Notes under the pieces: generated by a model
The model's input: the letters and a program-made list of their open reading frames with translations, nothing else
Database searches by the model: none
What the model was told of the DNA's origin: nothing
Translations under genes and position numbers: made by a program
Assembly (NCBI RefSeq): GCF_031454155.1
Contig: NZ_JAVDQG010000001.1
Coordinates: 558,001 to 622,000 of the forward strand
Reading direction: 5' to 3'
DNA length: 64,000 bases
DNA from: Desmospora profundinema
Lineage (GTDB): Bacteria; Bacillota; Bacilli; Thermoactinomycetales; DSM-45169
Shown: in pieces, positions 53,482 to 62,114 of the stretch
How positions within the stretch are numbered: the stretch's first letter is position 1
How the letters are laid out: every line of letters starts with the position of its first letter

Positions 53482-53570
53482 CTGTTGGGTTGTGCGGCAG
53501 GCGCACGCCCCGCCCGTTTGATCATATGCTGTGGGGAGCAAGCAATATCACCCTTTGAAGGAGGATTCGG

Positions 53571-54527
53571 ATGGATTATTGGAATCCCCACCACGACCGG
53601 TTGCGAAGTGAGTTGGTCATTTTTGCCCGCACGGTCCGCCGGACCATCCGTTCCCTGTTGGGCACCGGAGACCCCGCCCCGGAAGCGATCGCCTGGATCG
53701 ACAAGCTGAAACGCCTGGAACATACCGTCCGTTCCTGTTCGCCCCATCAGCTCGGGCCGCTGCGGGAGGAAGCCCGTCAAATCTGGGAGGATCTCCCCCG
53801 TTTTCATGAGAAAACAAAAACCGCCGCACTCTCCTCGGACGAAGGTTCACCCGCGGAAGAACCGGAAGCCACCGCCGAGGAACACAAGGTTCGCTTAAAC
53901 CCTGTTCCCATCGGTAAACATGTCCTCCCTCCCCTTCCCTACCCCTATGACGCCCTGGAGCCTTACATCGACGCCAAAACGATGCGCCTTCACCACGATG
54001 ACCATCATCGAAGCTATGTGGAAGGGTTAAACAAAGCGGAAAAGATGATGGCTCAAGCCAGACGGACCGGTGATTTCGACCTGATCAAACACTGGGAGCG
54101 AGAAGCGGCTTTTAACGGAGCCGGCCACTATCTTCACACCCTCTTTTGGGAAACCATGACTCCCAAAGGGGGCGGCAAACCGACAGGAGCTCTGGCCAGA
54201 CAAATCCGGCAGGACTTCGGTAGTTTTGATGCGTTTAAAAAACATTTCTCCGCCGCCGCGGAAAAAGTGGAGGGCGGCGGTTGGGCCATTCTCGTCTGGT
54301 CCCCCCGCTCCCACCGCCTGGAGATTCTGCAAGCGGAAAAACACCAAAATCTCTCCCAGCAAGACCAAGTCCCCCTCCTCCCCCTGGACGTATGGGAACA
54401 CGCTTATTATCTGAAGTATCCCAACAAACGGAAAGATTACATCGACGCCTGGTGGAACGTTGTTAATTGGCCGGCCGTCAGCCGGCGATATCGACAGGCG
54501 CGCCGTCTGTTGTGGAAACCCTATTAG
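53571..54527 (+). CDS. Fe/Mn superoxide dismutase with N-terminal extension (SodF-like)
   Basis: This superoxide dismutase is 318 residues, longer than the usual 200. Residues 1-110 form a helical, charged extension (MDYWNPHHDRLRSELVIFAR) also known from Bacillus SodF-type proteins. The SOD part begins HVLPPLPYPYDALEPYIDAK, with metal ligands in MRLHHDDHHRSYVE, HYLHTLFW and DVWEHAYYLKYPNKR. GAGGWAILVWSPR-like sequence (GGGWAILVWSPR) precedes the last ligands. AAGGAGG lies before ATG 53571. Its stop TAG uses the first bases of repeat copy D, so the last residues may differ from the ancestral protein. Confidence 0.9.
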   Translation: MDYWNPHHDRLRSELVIFARTVRRTIRSLLGTGDPAPEAIAWIDKLKRLEHTVRSCSPHQLGPLREEARQIWEDLPRFHEKTKTAALSSDEGSPAEEPEATAEEHKVRLNPVPIGKHVLPPLPYPYDALEPYIDAKTMRLHHDDHHRSYVEGLNKAEKMMAQARRTGDFDLIKHWEREAAFNGAGHYLHTLFWETMTPKGGGKPTGALARQIRQDFGSFDAFKKHFSAAAEKVEGGGWAILVWSPRSHRLEILQAEKHQNLSQQDQVPLLPLDVWEHAYYLKYPNKRKDYIDAWWNVVNWPAVSRRYRQARRLLWKPY

Positions 54528-54627
54528 GGCGTGTCTGATCAATCCGTAGGGCGACATTCCGGGTTGGTATGGCTGTCTTCGTTTCGTTGCATTTTCTCAT
54601 GGAAAAAGGAATGACCAGACAGGCCTT
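54525..54627. repeat. Dispersed TIR element, copy D (about 103 bp, internally deleted)
   Basis: Starts TAGGGCGTGTCTGATCAATC, continues with GTAGGGCGACATTCC and GGGTTGGTATGGCTGTCTTC, and then jumps from TTTCGTTGCA directly to TTTTCTCATGGAAAAAGGAA. It ends CCAGACAGGCCTTA. The right inner arm and the spacer present in copies A and C are missing, so the inner hairpin cannot form. The first three bases are the stop codon of the superoxide dismutase gene. Confidence 0.85.
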
Positions 54628-54697
54628 AACCGATTCCCCTTTTCTTACAGTCATGGTAGAGTGAAAAAGAGAACACTCGAAAGAAGTGGGGGATCCG

Positions 54698-55798
54698 ATG
54701 AACACCCGTCTGGACCACATTGTCCATTGGTTGAAGGAAAAATCGATTGACGCCGCCTTTTTCACCTCCCCATCCACCGTTTATTACCTCACCGGGTTCC
54801 ACTGTCACCCCCATGAACGATTGTTGGGACTGGGAGTCGTGCCGGACAAGGAACCCTTTCTCGTCTGCCCCGGCCTGGAACGGTCCCGGGCGGAAGGAAC
54901 CGGATGGAAGCATACCATACTCGATTATACCGATGCGGAAGATCCCTGGATCAAAGTGAATAGGGCGTATCAGGAACGACTAGACCGCCCCGCAACCCGG
55001 CTGGCAGTGGAAAAAGAACAGCTGTCGCTGGCCCGGGCGGAAGCCCTGCAATCGCTTTTTCCCGATGCCGCTTTCGTCAATGGAGAAAGCATTGTGAATG
55101 AGAGACGGGCGGTAAAAGACGATACGGAGATCGCCATTATGGAACGTGCCGCCGCCCTCGCTGATTTCGGCGTGGAGACCGGCGTTTCGGTTCTGGAAGA
55201 AGGCATCTCGGAAATGGAAGTCGTCGCCCATCTCGAAGCGGAATTGAAAAAGAAAGGCATCCGGGAGATGGCGTTTTCCACCATGGTGCTGTTTGGAGAA
55301 AAAACGGGGGAGCCCCATGGCGAGCCGGGAAATCGGAAACTGACGCGGGGGGATTTGGTGCTCTTTGACCTGGGTGTCGTCCTGGAAGGATACTGTTCCG
55401 ATATTACACGGACGGTAGCCTTCCGGTCAATAAACGACGAATTGCAGCACATTTACCAAACCGTTCTACACGCCCAGATTGCCGCATTGCAACCATGCCG
55501 TCCGGGCACCCCCATCTGCAAGGTGGATGCCGCCGCACGAGATGTCATTACCGAAGCGGGCTTCGGCGAGTACTTTACCCACCGGTTGGGCCATGGCTTA
55601 GGACTGGATGTTCATGAATTCCCGTCCTTGCACGGACAAAACCGGAATATCCTGAAAGAAGGCATGGTGTTTACCGTGGAGCCCGGCATTTATATCCCCG
55701 GTAAAGGCGGTGTCCGCATCGAGGATGACGTGGTCATCACCGCTGACGGCTGTAAGATTCTAACTCAATACCCGAAGGAATTCAAAGTGGTGGAGTAA
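54698..55798 (+). CDS. M24 family Xaa-Pro aminopeptidase/dipeptidase
   Basis: This cytoplasmic metallopeptidase of 366 residues removes residues next to proline or splits X-Pro dipeptides. The N-terminal creatinase-like domain starts MNTRLDHIVHWLKEKSIDAA. The pita-bread domain has the five metal ligands: LVLFDLGVVLEGYCSDITRT (two Asp), HRLGHGLGLDVHEFP (His), FTVEPGIYIPGKGGVRIED (two Glu). GEKTGEPHGEPGNRKL carries the substrate-binding His. ATG 54698 is chosen because a G-rich Shine-Dalgarno lies before it; a GTG four codons upstream is possible. Confidence 0.92.
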   Translation: MNTRLDHIVHWLKEKSIDAAFFTSPSTVYYLTGFHCHPHERLLGLGVVPDKEPFLVCPGLERSRAEGTGWKHTILDYTDAEDPWIKVNRAYQERLDRPATRLAVEKEQLSLARAEALQSLFPDAAFVNGESIVNERRAVKDDTEIAIMERAAALADFGVETGVSVLEEGISEMEVVAHLEAELKKKGIREMAFSTMVLFGEKTGEPHGEPGNRKLTRGDLVLFDLGVVLEGYCSDITRTVAFRSINDELQHIYQTVLHAQIAALQPCRPGTPICKVDAAARDVITEAGFGEYFTHRLGHGLGLDVHEFPSLHGQNRNILKEGMVFTVEPGIYIPGKGGVRIEDDVVITADGCKILTQYPKEFKVVE

Positions 55799-55814
55799 GC
55801 CGCTCCACCCTCCG

Positions 55815-55843
55815 TCCCGCAATCAAAGTGGTTGCGGGATTTT
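55815..55843 (+). terminator. Terminator of the M24 peptidase gene
   Basis: TCCCGCAA and TTGCGGGA arms with a nine-base loop followed by TTTTC, 17 bases after the stop codon. Confidence 0.7.
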
Positions 55844-56059
55844 CATAATACCGACTGTTTTACTCGCTCCTCCTGAACGTACCAATCCATTCAGCGGACT
55901 ATCCATACTAAATCCATCTTCTGAGGCACTTCCTCCGCCGGAATAAAACACTCCCCTGTCTTGAATGACTTCGGTTTTGTGATGTTTACCATCTTGTCGA
56001 ATCTGATCATCCGGTATATCCGCAATCGCTCTTATCGATTTAATATAGCGTTCAAACAT
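55823..56059 (-). CDS. Small hypothetical protein (78 residues)
   Basis: ATG 56059 is preceded by AGGAGAGATTTT, a good ribosome binding site. The product starts MFERYIKSIRAIADIPDDQI and goes on with a polar, glycine-rich second half (FYSGGGSASEDGFS). I do not recognise the family. It lies 59 bases downstream of the DJ-1/PfpI-type gene on the same strand and could be co-transcribed. Its last codons run into the terminator of the convergent peptidase gene, which weakens the case. Confidence 0.45.
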   Translation of the reverse strand: MFERYIKSIRAIADIPDDQIRQDGKHHKTEVIQDRGVFYSGGGSASEDGFSMDSPLNGLVRSGGASKTVGIMKIPQPL

Positions 56060-56118
56060 AAAATCTCTCCTATATAACGATCCACATGAACCCATATGAT
56101 AAAGCATGCAGAGCCCTC

Positions 56119-57501
56119 TCACGTAATGCTCTTCTTCGCCCGACGATTTTCCTTTTTTAAAAAGCGACGATCCATCCATATAACCATAACAAGAGAGAGG
56201 AAACCCATCATCACGGGTAAAACGATGACACCGGTCGGGTATGAATCTCCTTCCAGCTGTAAAGCATCCGCTCGATACTCTAAGCGTTTGGCAGCAAAAA
56301 CGGCGGTCGGTATATTCGTCTGTCTCGCTAAATCTTCAATCGGCGCTTCCAGTACAAAGCGCCCCGGTTCCATCGCATGCATGTATACCATTTCCGTGTC
56401 TTTATCCTTTACTCTCCACTCTTTGATGTATTTCGCTAAGTCCATGGAAGGGTTTGTGCCTGTCACAATTAATCGGTCTATGTTTGGCGCATTCTTATTC
56501 TGATAACGAGGTATCAAGTAAAGACCATGTTTTGTTTTTACAGGTGAAATGGTTTTGGAAATGGTAAAGGTCTTTGAGGTTCCCATGGCTGAGAACGTAT
56601 CAAAAACAGAAGCTAATGCCGTTTCCTGCATCCCATCATATAGCAAGACCCCTTCATTCTGTTTTTTCCATACAAAAGCATGATTCAAGATAAAGACGGC
56701 ATCCCTTAAATCAAAATGGTACCGCTCCATAGAAGGGTCCTTTACATAATGAAAATTCGGATAATGGATAGAGCGTGCTGTACGTTCGGCGATTGGCTCC
56801 CCCGCCAATTGGGAGATCGCATATAAAGTGGCATCGATCCCTGAAGTAAGACCTGCGGAAGATACGATGTTGCCGGCAGCCACAAAGCGCTGATCATGTA
56901 TCCACTTGACTTCCGGATACTTTTTCTCCAACCGTCCCATGTCCCCCCAGTGTGTGGTCGCTGTTTTGCCATCCAGTAAACCGGTATGAGCCAGATTTTC
57001 TGCACCCGTACAAATCGTCAGAATCATGGTATCGTTATTGGAATGCTTTTTAATATAATCATCCACCGCTTCATACCCTTGATGATCCATATAGAAAATC
57101 GCTGGAATCACCACGACATCCGGACTATTTCCCAATAACTCATCCAATTCCTCAAATGAATAGTGGGGAATGACATCCAGCCCGCCCGTTAACGTTGTTA
57201 TGCGGCGATCAGGGGCAACAGCAAACACATTAAAGTGTTTTGTGGCAGAAAACAGCTCATAAGGGGCAAGAAAATCGATCACTTCCGTGCTGTCACTTCC
57301 CAGCAATACGGCAACTGTCGGCTTATTCGGATTGTATGGGGGCGGCTCCACCTCTACTGGTACCAAGGAGGAGTTAAGCGGTTGATGATCGGTACCCATC
57401 ATCTGATTCATCGAAGAAATCCAGCCCCATACCCCTGTGATCAGGATCAGAAGCATCCATGCCGAGAAATAAACCGCCACACGTACATACGTTTTTTTCA
57501 A
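56119..57501 (-). CDS. Membrane-anchored DJ-1/PfpI family protein with two GATase1-like regions
   Basis: This protein of about 460 residues has one N-terminal transmembrane helix (about 8-28), a large soluble part and one C-terminal helix (GVIVLPVMMGFLSLVMVIWM). The first soluble region (about 65-250) is a class I glutamine amidotransferase/DJ-1 fold: VAVLLGSDSTEVIDFLAPYE, nucleophile elbow TICTGAENLAHTGLLDGKTA and SSAGLTSGIDATLYAI, as in GlxA or isonitrile hydratase-like proteins. The second region (about 260-400) looks related but lacks an elbow cysteine. TTG 57501 is preferred (GGAGG before it). Lower G+C than the neighbours hints at transfer. Substrate unknown. Confidence 0.75.
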   Translation of the reverse strand: MKKTYVRVAVYFSAWMLLILITGVWGWISSMNQMMGTDHQPLNSSLVPVEVEPPPYNPNKPTVAVLLGSDSTEVIDFLAPYELFSATKHFNVFAVAPDRRITTLTGGLDVIPHYSFEELDELLGNSPDVVVIPAIFYMDHQGYEAVDDYIKKHSNNDTMILTICTGAENLAHTGLLDGKTATTHWGDMGRLEKKYPEVKWIHDQRFVAAGNIVSSAGLTSGIDATLYAISQLAGEPIAERTARSIHYPNFHYVKDPSMERYHFDLRDAVFILNHAFVWKKQNEGVLLYDGMQETALASVFDTFSAMGTSKTFTISKTISPVKTKHGLYLIPRYQNKNAPNIDRLIVTGTNPSMDLAKYIKEWRVKDKDTEMVYMHAMEPGRFVLEAPIEDLARQTNIPTAVFAAKRLEYRADALQLEGDSYPTGVIVLPVMMGFLSLVMVIWMDRRFLKKENRRAKKSIT

Positions 57502-57519
57502 TGATCCTTCCTCCCCCAT

Positions 57520-57811
57520 ATTGATTTTTATCCTTCTCTCACGCTCCCTCCAGATTAACGGGGTCCCAGCCCGATCATAACCAACCAGAGCCGGATTTCC
57601 GCCTAGTACCTAAGACATAATTGAATATAAAAAAGGATCGTCTGTTTACCCCGATCCATCCATGGATGCCTCTCTGCTCCGTTACTATGATAGAATGAAA
57701 GGAAGTGACCAAAGCGGACAATGATTTACCAATCGGAAGCAATCCTACAAGAGTCATTCCGATACATGGAAAACACCACAGTCTCAAAGGTACGAAAAAG
57801 CGCTTAATTTA
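57520..57811. other. Divergent intergenic region upstream of the dynamin-like gene
   Basis: This 292-base stretch separates two divergent genes. A TATGAT-like -10 near 57685 with a poor -35 could serve the dynamin-like gene. No good ORF, hairpin terminator or operator was found. Confidence 0.4.
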
Positions 57812-60800
57812 ATGAAAGGGACCATGACCATGCTCGTAACGACACCGGAGATCCTCACTCGAAGTCTGATGCTTGTAAGCGATGCCATGAAGCAAAACGG
57901 AGACCCGGAGCGTGCCCGCCGAATGGCGGACCTGGCACGCAAGGCCCACCGGCAATCGTTCACCCTCGCCTTGTGTGGACATTTCTCCGCCGGTAAATCT
58001 TCTATGTTGAACGCCATCTTGGGAAGGGAACTGCTTCCCACCAGTCCCATCCCCACCAGTGCCAACGTGGTGCGCATCCGCCGCGGAGAAGACCGGGTAA
58101 GGCTGACTCTCTCCTCAGGGGCTGCCCGCTCTTTTTCCGGCGCGTATACGGAAGCGGAACTAAAGGCTCTCTGCAAAAACGGGGAGGAAGTGATCGCCGT
58201 CGAAGTGGACCGTTCCGACCTTCCATTGCCATCGGGTGTAGACCTGTTGGATACCCCGGGAATTGACTCCACCGACGATGCTCACCGCATGGCGACGGAA
58301 TCCGCCCTGCACCTGGCCGACGTCATCTTCTACGTCATGGATTACAATCACGTTCAATCGGAACTCAATCTTCAATTCCTGCGGGAACTCTCTAAACGGG
58401 GGAAACGACTCTACCTGGTGGTTAACCAAGTGGACAAGCACCGGGAAACGGAGCTTCCCTTTCGCGAATATCGACGGCGGGTGGAAGAAACCTTCCGTCA
58501 GTGGGAGTTACAGGTGGAGAATGTCTTCTACACCACCCTTCTCCAACCAGACCATCCCTTGAACGAATGGGGACAATTACAGGCTACGTTGGATCGGCTC
58601 CTTAACCGCAGGGAAACATGGGGGAAGGAGTCCGTCGAGCGGGAAGCTTCTTTTCTGGTGGAGGAACATCTGGCGTGGCGGGAACAGGATCGGCTGGATG
58701 CCGTCCAAGCCTGGATCGCGGAGACGGGCGGTTCTCTTCCCGACAGAAAGAGAGCGCAAGAAGAAGAACAACAGCTGCGGGAGGAGTATGACACCTTGTC
58801 CCGTGAGAGGCAGTCAATTCGCACCCGCTACAGTGAGCGATTGGTTGCCGTCACGGAGCATGCACACCTGACACCCTTTGCGATGCGGGAAGCGGCCCGC
58901 TCTTATCTGGAAACCCAGCTGACCCCTTTCCGTGTCGGCATTCTCTTTTCCCGCAGCAAGACGGAGCGGGAAAAAGAGCGCCGTTTTCAAGCCCTTTGGG
59001 AACCGCTCCGGGAAGCGATAGCCACACAGCTGGACATCCCTGTCCGGCAACAGGTGATCCGGTTCCTCAAGGAGGAACGCGTATACACGGACACCATCGG
59101 GACACGCATTCAGGAAGCCGCTCCCCCGGTCCACTCTGACCTGCTTTTCGCTACCATCAAAAAAGGAGCCGGTCTCACTGGGGATTATATCCTCAAATAC
59201 TGCGACGACTTGGCACAAGCCATCAAACGCGCCTATCGACAATGGGCGGAACAATGGTGGGACGAAGTTCAGGATACCTGGTCTGCATCCAGGGAAAATC
59301 GACTATCGGAGATCGATGCCCGTCTGCATCACCTGGATCGGGTTGCAAAGGTACGGGAACGGATCCGGGTGTCGGAACAACAGGCCGCCCACAGTCGAGA
59401 CGAATTCCAGGGATTCTTGGCCAGAACTCGGGAAGGAATATGGAAGCACGAGTGGACGGAATGGCTGGAAAACGAATCCCCCACCGCTCTCGTGGATTCA
59501 CTCTCATCCTGGACCCCATCCACCGTTACGGAAGCGGCCCCGCTGGATGACACCGCCAGCCGACAGGAATCCCCCACCGGCGACGGAGGAACGGAGCTCG
59601 TTCTGGCCCATGTACGCCGGGCTGAGGAACGGATGGCGGATTTGCCCGGAGTGGAAACGATCCGCCAGCAGCTGCTCGCTAAAAAACAGCGGCTGGAACA
59701 GCGCCGTTATACGGTGGCCTTGTTCGGGGCATTTTCCGCCGGAAAATCCTCCTTCGTCAACGCCCTGATCGGAGAAGCAGCCCTGCCGGTTTCTCCCAAC
59801 CCGACCACCGCCGCCATCAACCGCATCACCGCCCCCGCTGACGGATACCGACATGGGGACGTGGTGATCCAATATAAAGACGAACAAACGTTGTGGCAAG
59901 ACCTTCGTTCCATTTATGCCTTGTTCCGGCAACAGGTAGAATCCATGGAAGAAGCCTTGGCGGGGATCGACGGCTTGTTGGCTACACGCTCCCCCCATCC
60001 CCGGCAACAGGCTGCGTTCCCATTTTTACGGGCAGTGCGGGACGGCTGGGATACCTTCAGCAAGCGGCTGGGCACGACGGAAGCCGTAGGAAGAGAGGGT
60101 TTTGCCGAAGCTGTCGCGTCAGAGGAGACCGCTTGTTTCGTGGAATGGGCAAAACTGTATCATGACAATCCCCTCACCCGGGCCGGCGTTACGCTGGTGG
60201 ATACGCCGGGGGCGGATTCCGTCCATGCCCGCCATACGGAGGTGGCGTTTCGGTATATCAAGGACGCCGATGCCATTTTGTTCGTCACATACTACAATCA
60301 CGCCTTCTCCCGAGCGGATCGCGAGTTTCTGATCCAGCTGGGTCGGGTAAAAGACACATTCGCCATGGATAAGATGTTCTTCCTGATGAACGCCGCCGAT
60401 CTGGCCGCCTCAGAGGAAGAATGCGGCGAGGTTGAATCCTATCTGAAACAACAATTGATCACCTTCGGTATCCGAAAGCCCCGGCTGTTTCCCGTCTCCA
60501 GCCTGAAGGCTCTGGAAGAAAAACAGGCCGGCAAAACAGGGGGAGGTTCCGGTTTATCCAGATTCGAACAAGCATTTACCCGCTTTTTAACGCGGGATCT
60601 GGCCCAGGTCACCCTCCATGGGATGAAACAAGACATCCAACACGCCCGTCGGATGCTCCTGCGCCAGGTGGAAGCAGCCCGTCAAGGAAACGAAGCCCGC
60701 GAGCAGCAACGAACCGCTTTGGCCTCCGAAAAGAAAACTCTGCTGTCCATGGTCGAACGGTTGGATAGCCGCATGGATGACCACGCCCTGCGCCAGGAAG

Positions 60801-61489
60801 TAAAAGAGCTCTTTTACTACATTCGGCAGCGCCTCTTCCTGCGCTATCCGGAAGTGTTCGCTGAAATTTTCAACCCCGGTGCCTTGCGGGAAGACCGAGG
60901 GTCGGTTCATGAGCAACTCCGGGTCTGTGCTCTGGAATTGCTCGATTTTCTCCGTCACGACCTGGCTCAGGAGTTGCGGGCCACCGGACTGCGGGTGGAA
61001 AACTGGCTAAGCCAGCGTTTGGATTCCCGACATCGTTCCTTAGAAGCCGAAGCAAACGGGATCCATCCCGATCTTCCCCTGCCAGCCGCCACAGACTGGA
61101 AATGGGAGACACTCCATGTGGATCCTCCCTTCCCCGATCTGGGACTGGATGAACTGAAGCCCGCCCTGTCTCATTTCAAAGGCACCAAGCACTTTTTCGC
61201 TAAAAACGGGCGCGCCCAGGTTCGAGAGCAGATGCAGGCGATTCTGGAAGAAGCCGTTACCGCCGTGCTGGCGGAGGAACAAACCCGCTTTCTCGACGGA
61301 TACACCCATCAATGGCAACAAGCCTTTACCGCGTGGAAACACCGGACTGTGACCGACATCGATCATCATTTTGCACAATTGGCTGCCATTATGGAGGAAC
61401 CGGCCGACCCTGCCCCCTTGGAAAAAGCTGCGGAAGCATTGCGGCAGGAGCTTCAGGGAATGGAACAAAAACTGGGCGAGGAATCCTGA
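57812..61489 (+). CDS. dynA: Dynamin-like GTPase with two fused dynamin modules (DynA type)
   Basis: This 1225-residue membrane-remodelling GTPase carries two complete dynamin cassettes in one chain, as B. subtilis DynA (YpbR), which tethers and fuses membranes and helps against membrane stress and phage. Module 1: P-loop CGHFSAGKSSMLNAIL near 55, switch II LLDTPGIDSTDD near 147, NQVDKHRE near 205. Module 2: FGAFSAGKSSFVNALIG near 638, LVDTPGADSVHARH near 796, MNAADLAASEEE near 860. Long helical stalk regions follow each GTPase domain. ATG 57812 is used; in-frame ATGs at 57824 and 57830 are possible starts with AAAGGG upstream. Confidence 0.92.
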   Translation: MKGTMTMLVTTPEILTRSLMLVSDAMKQNGDPERARRMADLARKAHRQSFTLALCGHFSAGKSSMLNAILGRELLPTSPIPTSANVVRIRRGEDRVRLTLSSGAARSFSGAYTEAELKALCKNGEEVIAVEVDRSDLPLPSGVDLLDTPGIDSTDDAHRMATESALHLADVIFYVMDYNHVQSELNLQFLRELSKRGKRLYLVVNQVDKHRETELPFREYRRRVEETFRQWELQVENVFYTTLLQPDHPLNEWGQLQATLDRLLNRRETWGKESVEREASFLVEEHLAWREQDRLDAVQAWIAETGGSLPDRKRAQEEEQQLREEYDTLSRERQSIRTRYSERLVAVTEHAHLTPFAMREAARSYLETQLTPFRVGILFSRSKTEREKERRFQALWEPLREAIATQLDIPVRQQVIRFLKEERVYTDTIGTRIQEAAPPVHSDLLFATIKKGAGLTGDYILKYCDDLAQAIKRAYRQWAEQWWDEVQDTWSASRENRLSEIDARLHHLDRVAKVRERIRVSEQQAAHSRDEFQGFLARTREGIWKHEWTEWLENESPTALVDSLSSWTPSTVTEAAPLDDTASRQESPTGDGGTELVLAHVRRAEERMADLPGVETIRQQLLAKKQRLEQRRYTVALFGAFSAGKSSFVNALIGEAALPVSPNPTTAAINRITAPADGYRHGDVVIQYKDEQTLWQDLRSIYALFRQQVESMEEALAGIDGLLATRSPHPRQQAAFPFLRAVRDGWDTFSKRLGTTEAVGREGFAEAVASEETACFVEWAKLYHDNPLTRAGVTLVDTPGADSVHARHTEVAFRYIKDADAILFVTYYNHAFSRADREFLIQLGRVKDTFAMDKMFFLMNAADLAASEEECGEVESYLKQQLITFGIRKPRLFPVSSLKALEEKQAGKTGGGSGLSRFEQAFTRFLTRDLAQVTLHGMKQDIQHARRMLLRQVEAARQGNEAREQQRTALASEKKTLLSMVERLDSRMDDHALRQEVKELFYYIRQRLFLRYPEVFAEIFNPGALREDRGSVHEQLRVCALELLDFLRHDLAQELRATGLRVENWLSQRLDSRHRSLEAEANGIHPDLPLPAATDWKWETLHVDPPFPDLGLDELKPALSHFKGTKHFFAKNGRAQVREQMQAILEEAVTAVLAEEQTRFLDGYTHQWQQAFTAWKHRTVTDIDHHFAQLAAIMEEPADPAPLEKAAEALRQELQGMEQKLGEES

Positions 61490-61528
61490 CAGTGGGTTCC
61501 AACTCAACTTAAAAACGAAGAGAGGGTC

Positions 61529-61564
61529 AAGGCAGAATCTAAAAAATAGATTCTGCCTTTTTTT
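61529..61564 (+). terminator. Terminator of dynA
   Basis: Perfect hairpin AAGGCAGAATCT / AGATTCTGCCTT followed by TTTTTT, 40 bases after the stop codon. Confidence 0.9.
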
Positions 61565-61612
61565 CGTTTACGGAGGGGAAGAAATTCTGCTGCTCCCAGG
61601 GAATCCGCCGGG

Positions 61613-61753
61613 GTTCGGAGAAGTAGGACAGCACTTGTTCATTTTAAAACCGGATTCCTCGTCTCCACCCTGGCTACTGTGTTCGTCAGCCTCTTTACCC
61701 GTCCCCCCGCTGAAGCTGCATCGGAATTGCAGCAGTTGAAAGAGACCGCTTAA
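61613..61753 (+). pseudogene. C-terminal remnant of a sodium:solute symporter-like protein
   Basis: One plus-strand frame ends with TGFLVSTLATVFVSLFTRPP, then AEAASELQQLKETA and TAA at 61751. A last transmembrane helix followed by SLFTRPP and a polar tail is a hallmark of the C-terminus of SSS-family transporters. Upstream of about 61635 the frame loses this character. No start codon or ribosome binding site is present. It is probably the tail of a deleted gene. Confidence 0.4.
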
Positions 61754-62100
61754 GGCTCTCCCTCAACGCCGGTCAGGATCATTTCCCACTCCTCCCCGTC
61801 GGGTCCTTCAAAAAAGAGGCTTTGCCAGCCGTTGGTCCAATTCAGGCGAGAGGCTTCCTCCGCCCCGATCGCCTGCCATTGGTCTTCTTTTTCCGCCAAA
61901 AAAGCGAGGTGGATCATTGACTCCCCGTCTAAGGATGGATCCGATTCCACCAGTTCCAGACGGGTTCCTCCGTTAACCAGGAACACGATGATCTCCTCTC
62001 CAATCTGCATCTGGGCCTCCTCCTGAAATCCCATCCTGCGGTAATAGCGGACGGATCGTTTCAAATCCGTCACCTCCACCCCGACATGGTGCAGCTGCAT
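61750..62100 (-). CDS. VOC (glyoxalase/bleomycin resistance) superfamily protein
   Basis: This 116-residue single VOC domain starts MQLHHVGVEVTDLKRSVRYY, with the first metal His in LHHVGVEV. RLELVESDPSLDGESMIHLA follows (Glu and His positions), and GPDGEEWEMIL gives the last Glu. These residues suggest a metal-binding enzyme or a binding protein. The reaction is unknown. ATG 62100 follows AAAGGGGGAG. It lies 14 bases after the QueA-like gene and may be in the same transcript with the SDR gene upstream. Confidence 0.85.
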   Translation of the reverse strand: MQLHHVGVEVTDLKRSVRYYRRMGFQEEAQMQIGEEIIVFLVNGGTRLELVESDPSLDGESMIHLAFLAEKEDQWQAIGAEEASRLNWTNGWQSLFFEGPDGEEWEMILTGVEGEP

Positions 62101-62114
62101 CGGCTCTCCCCCTT

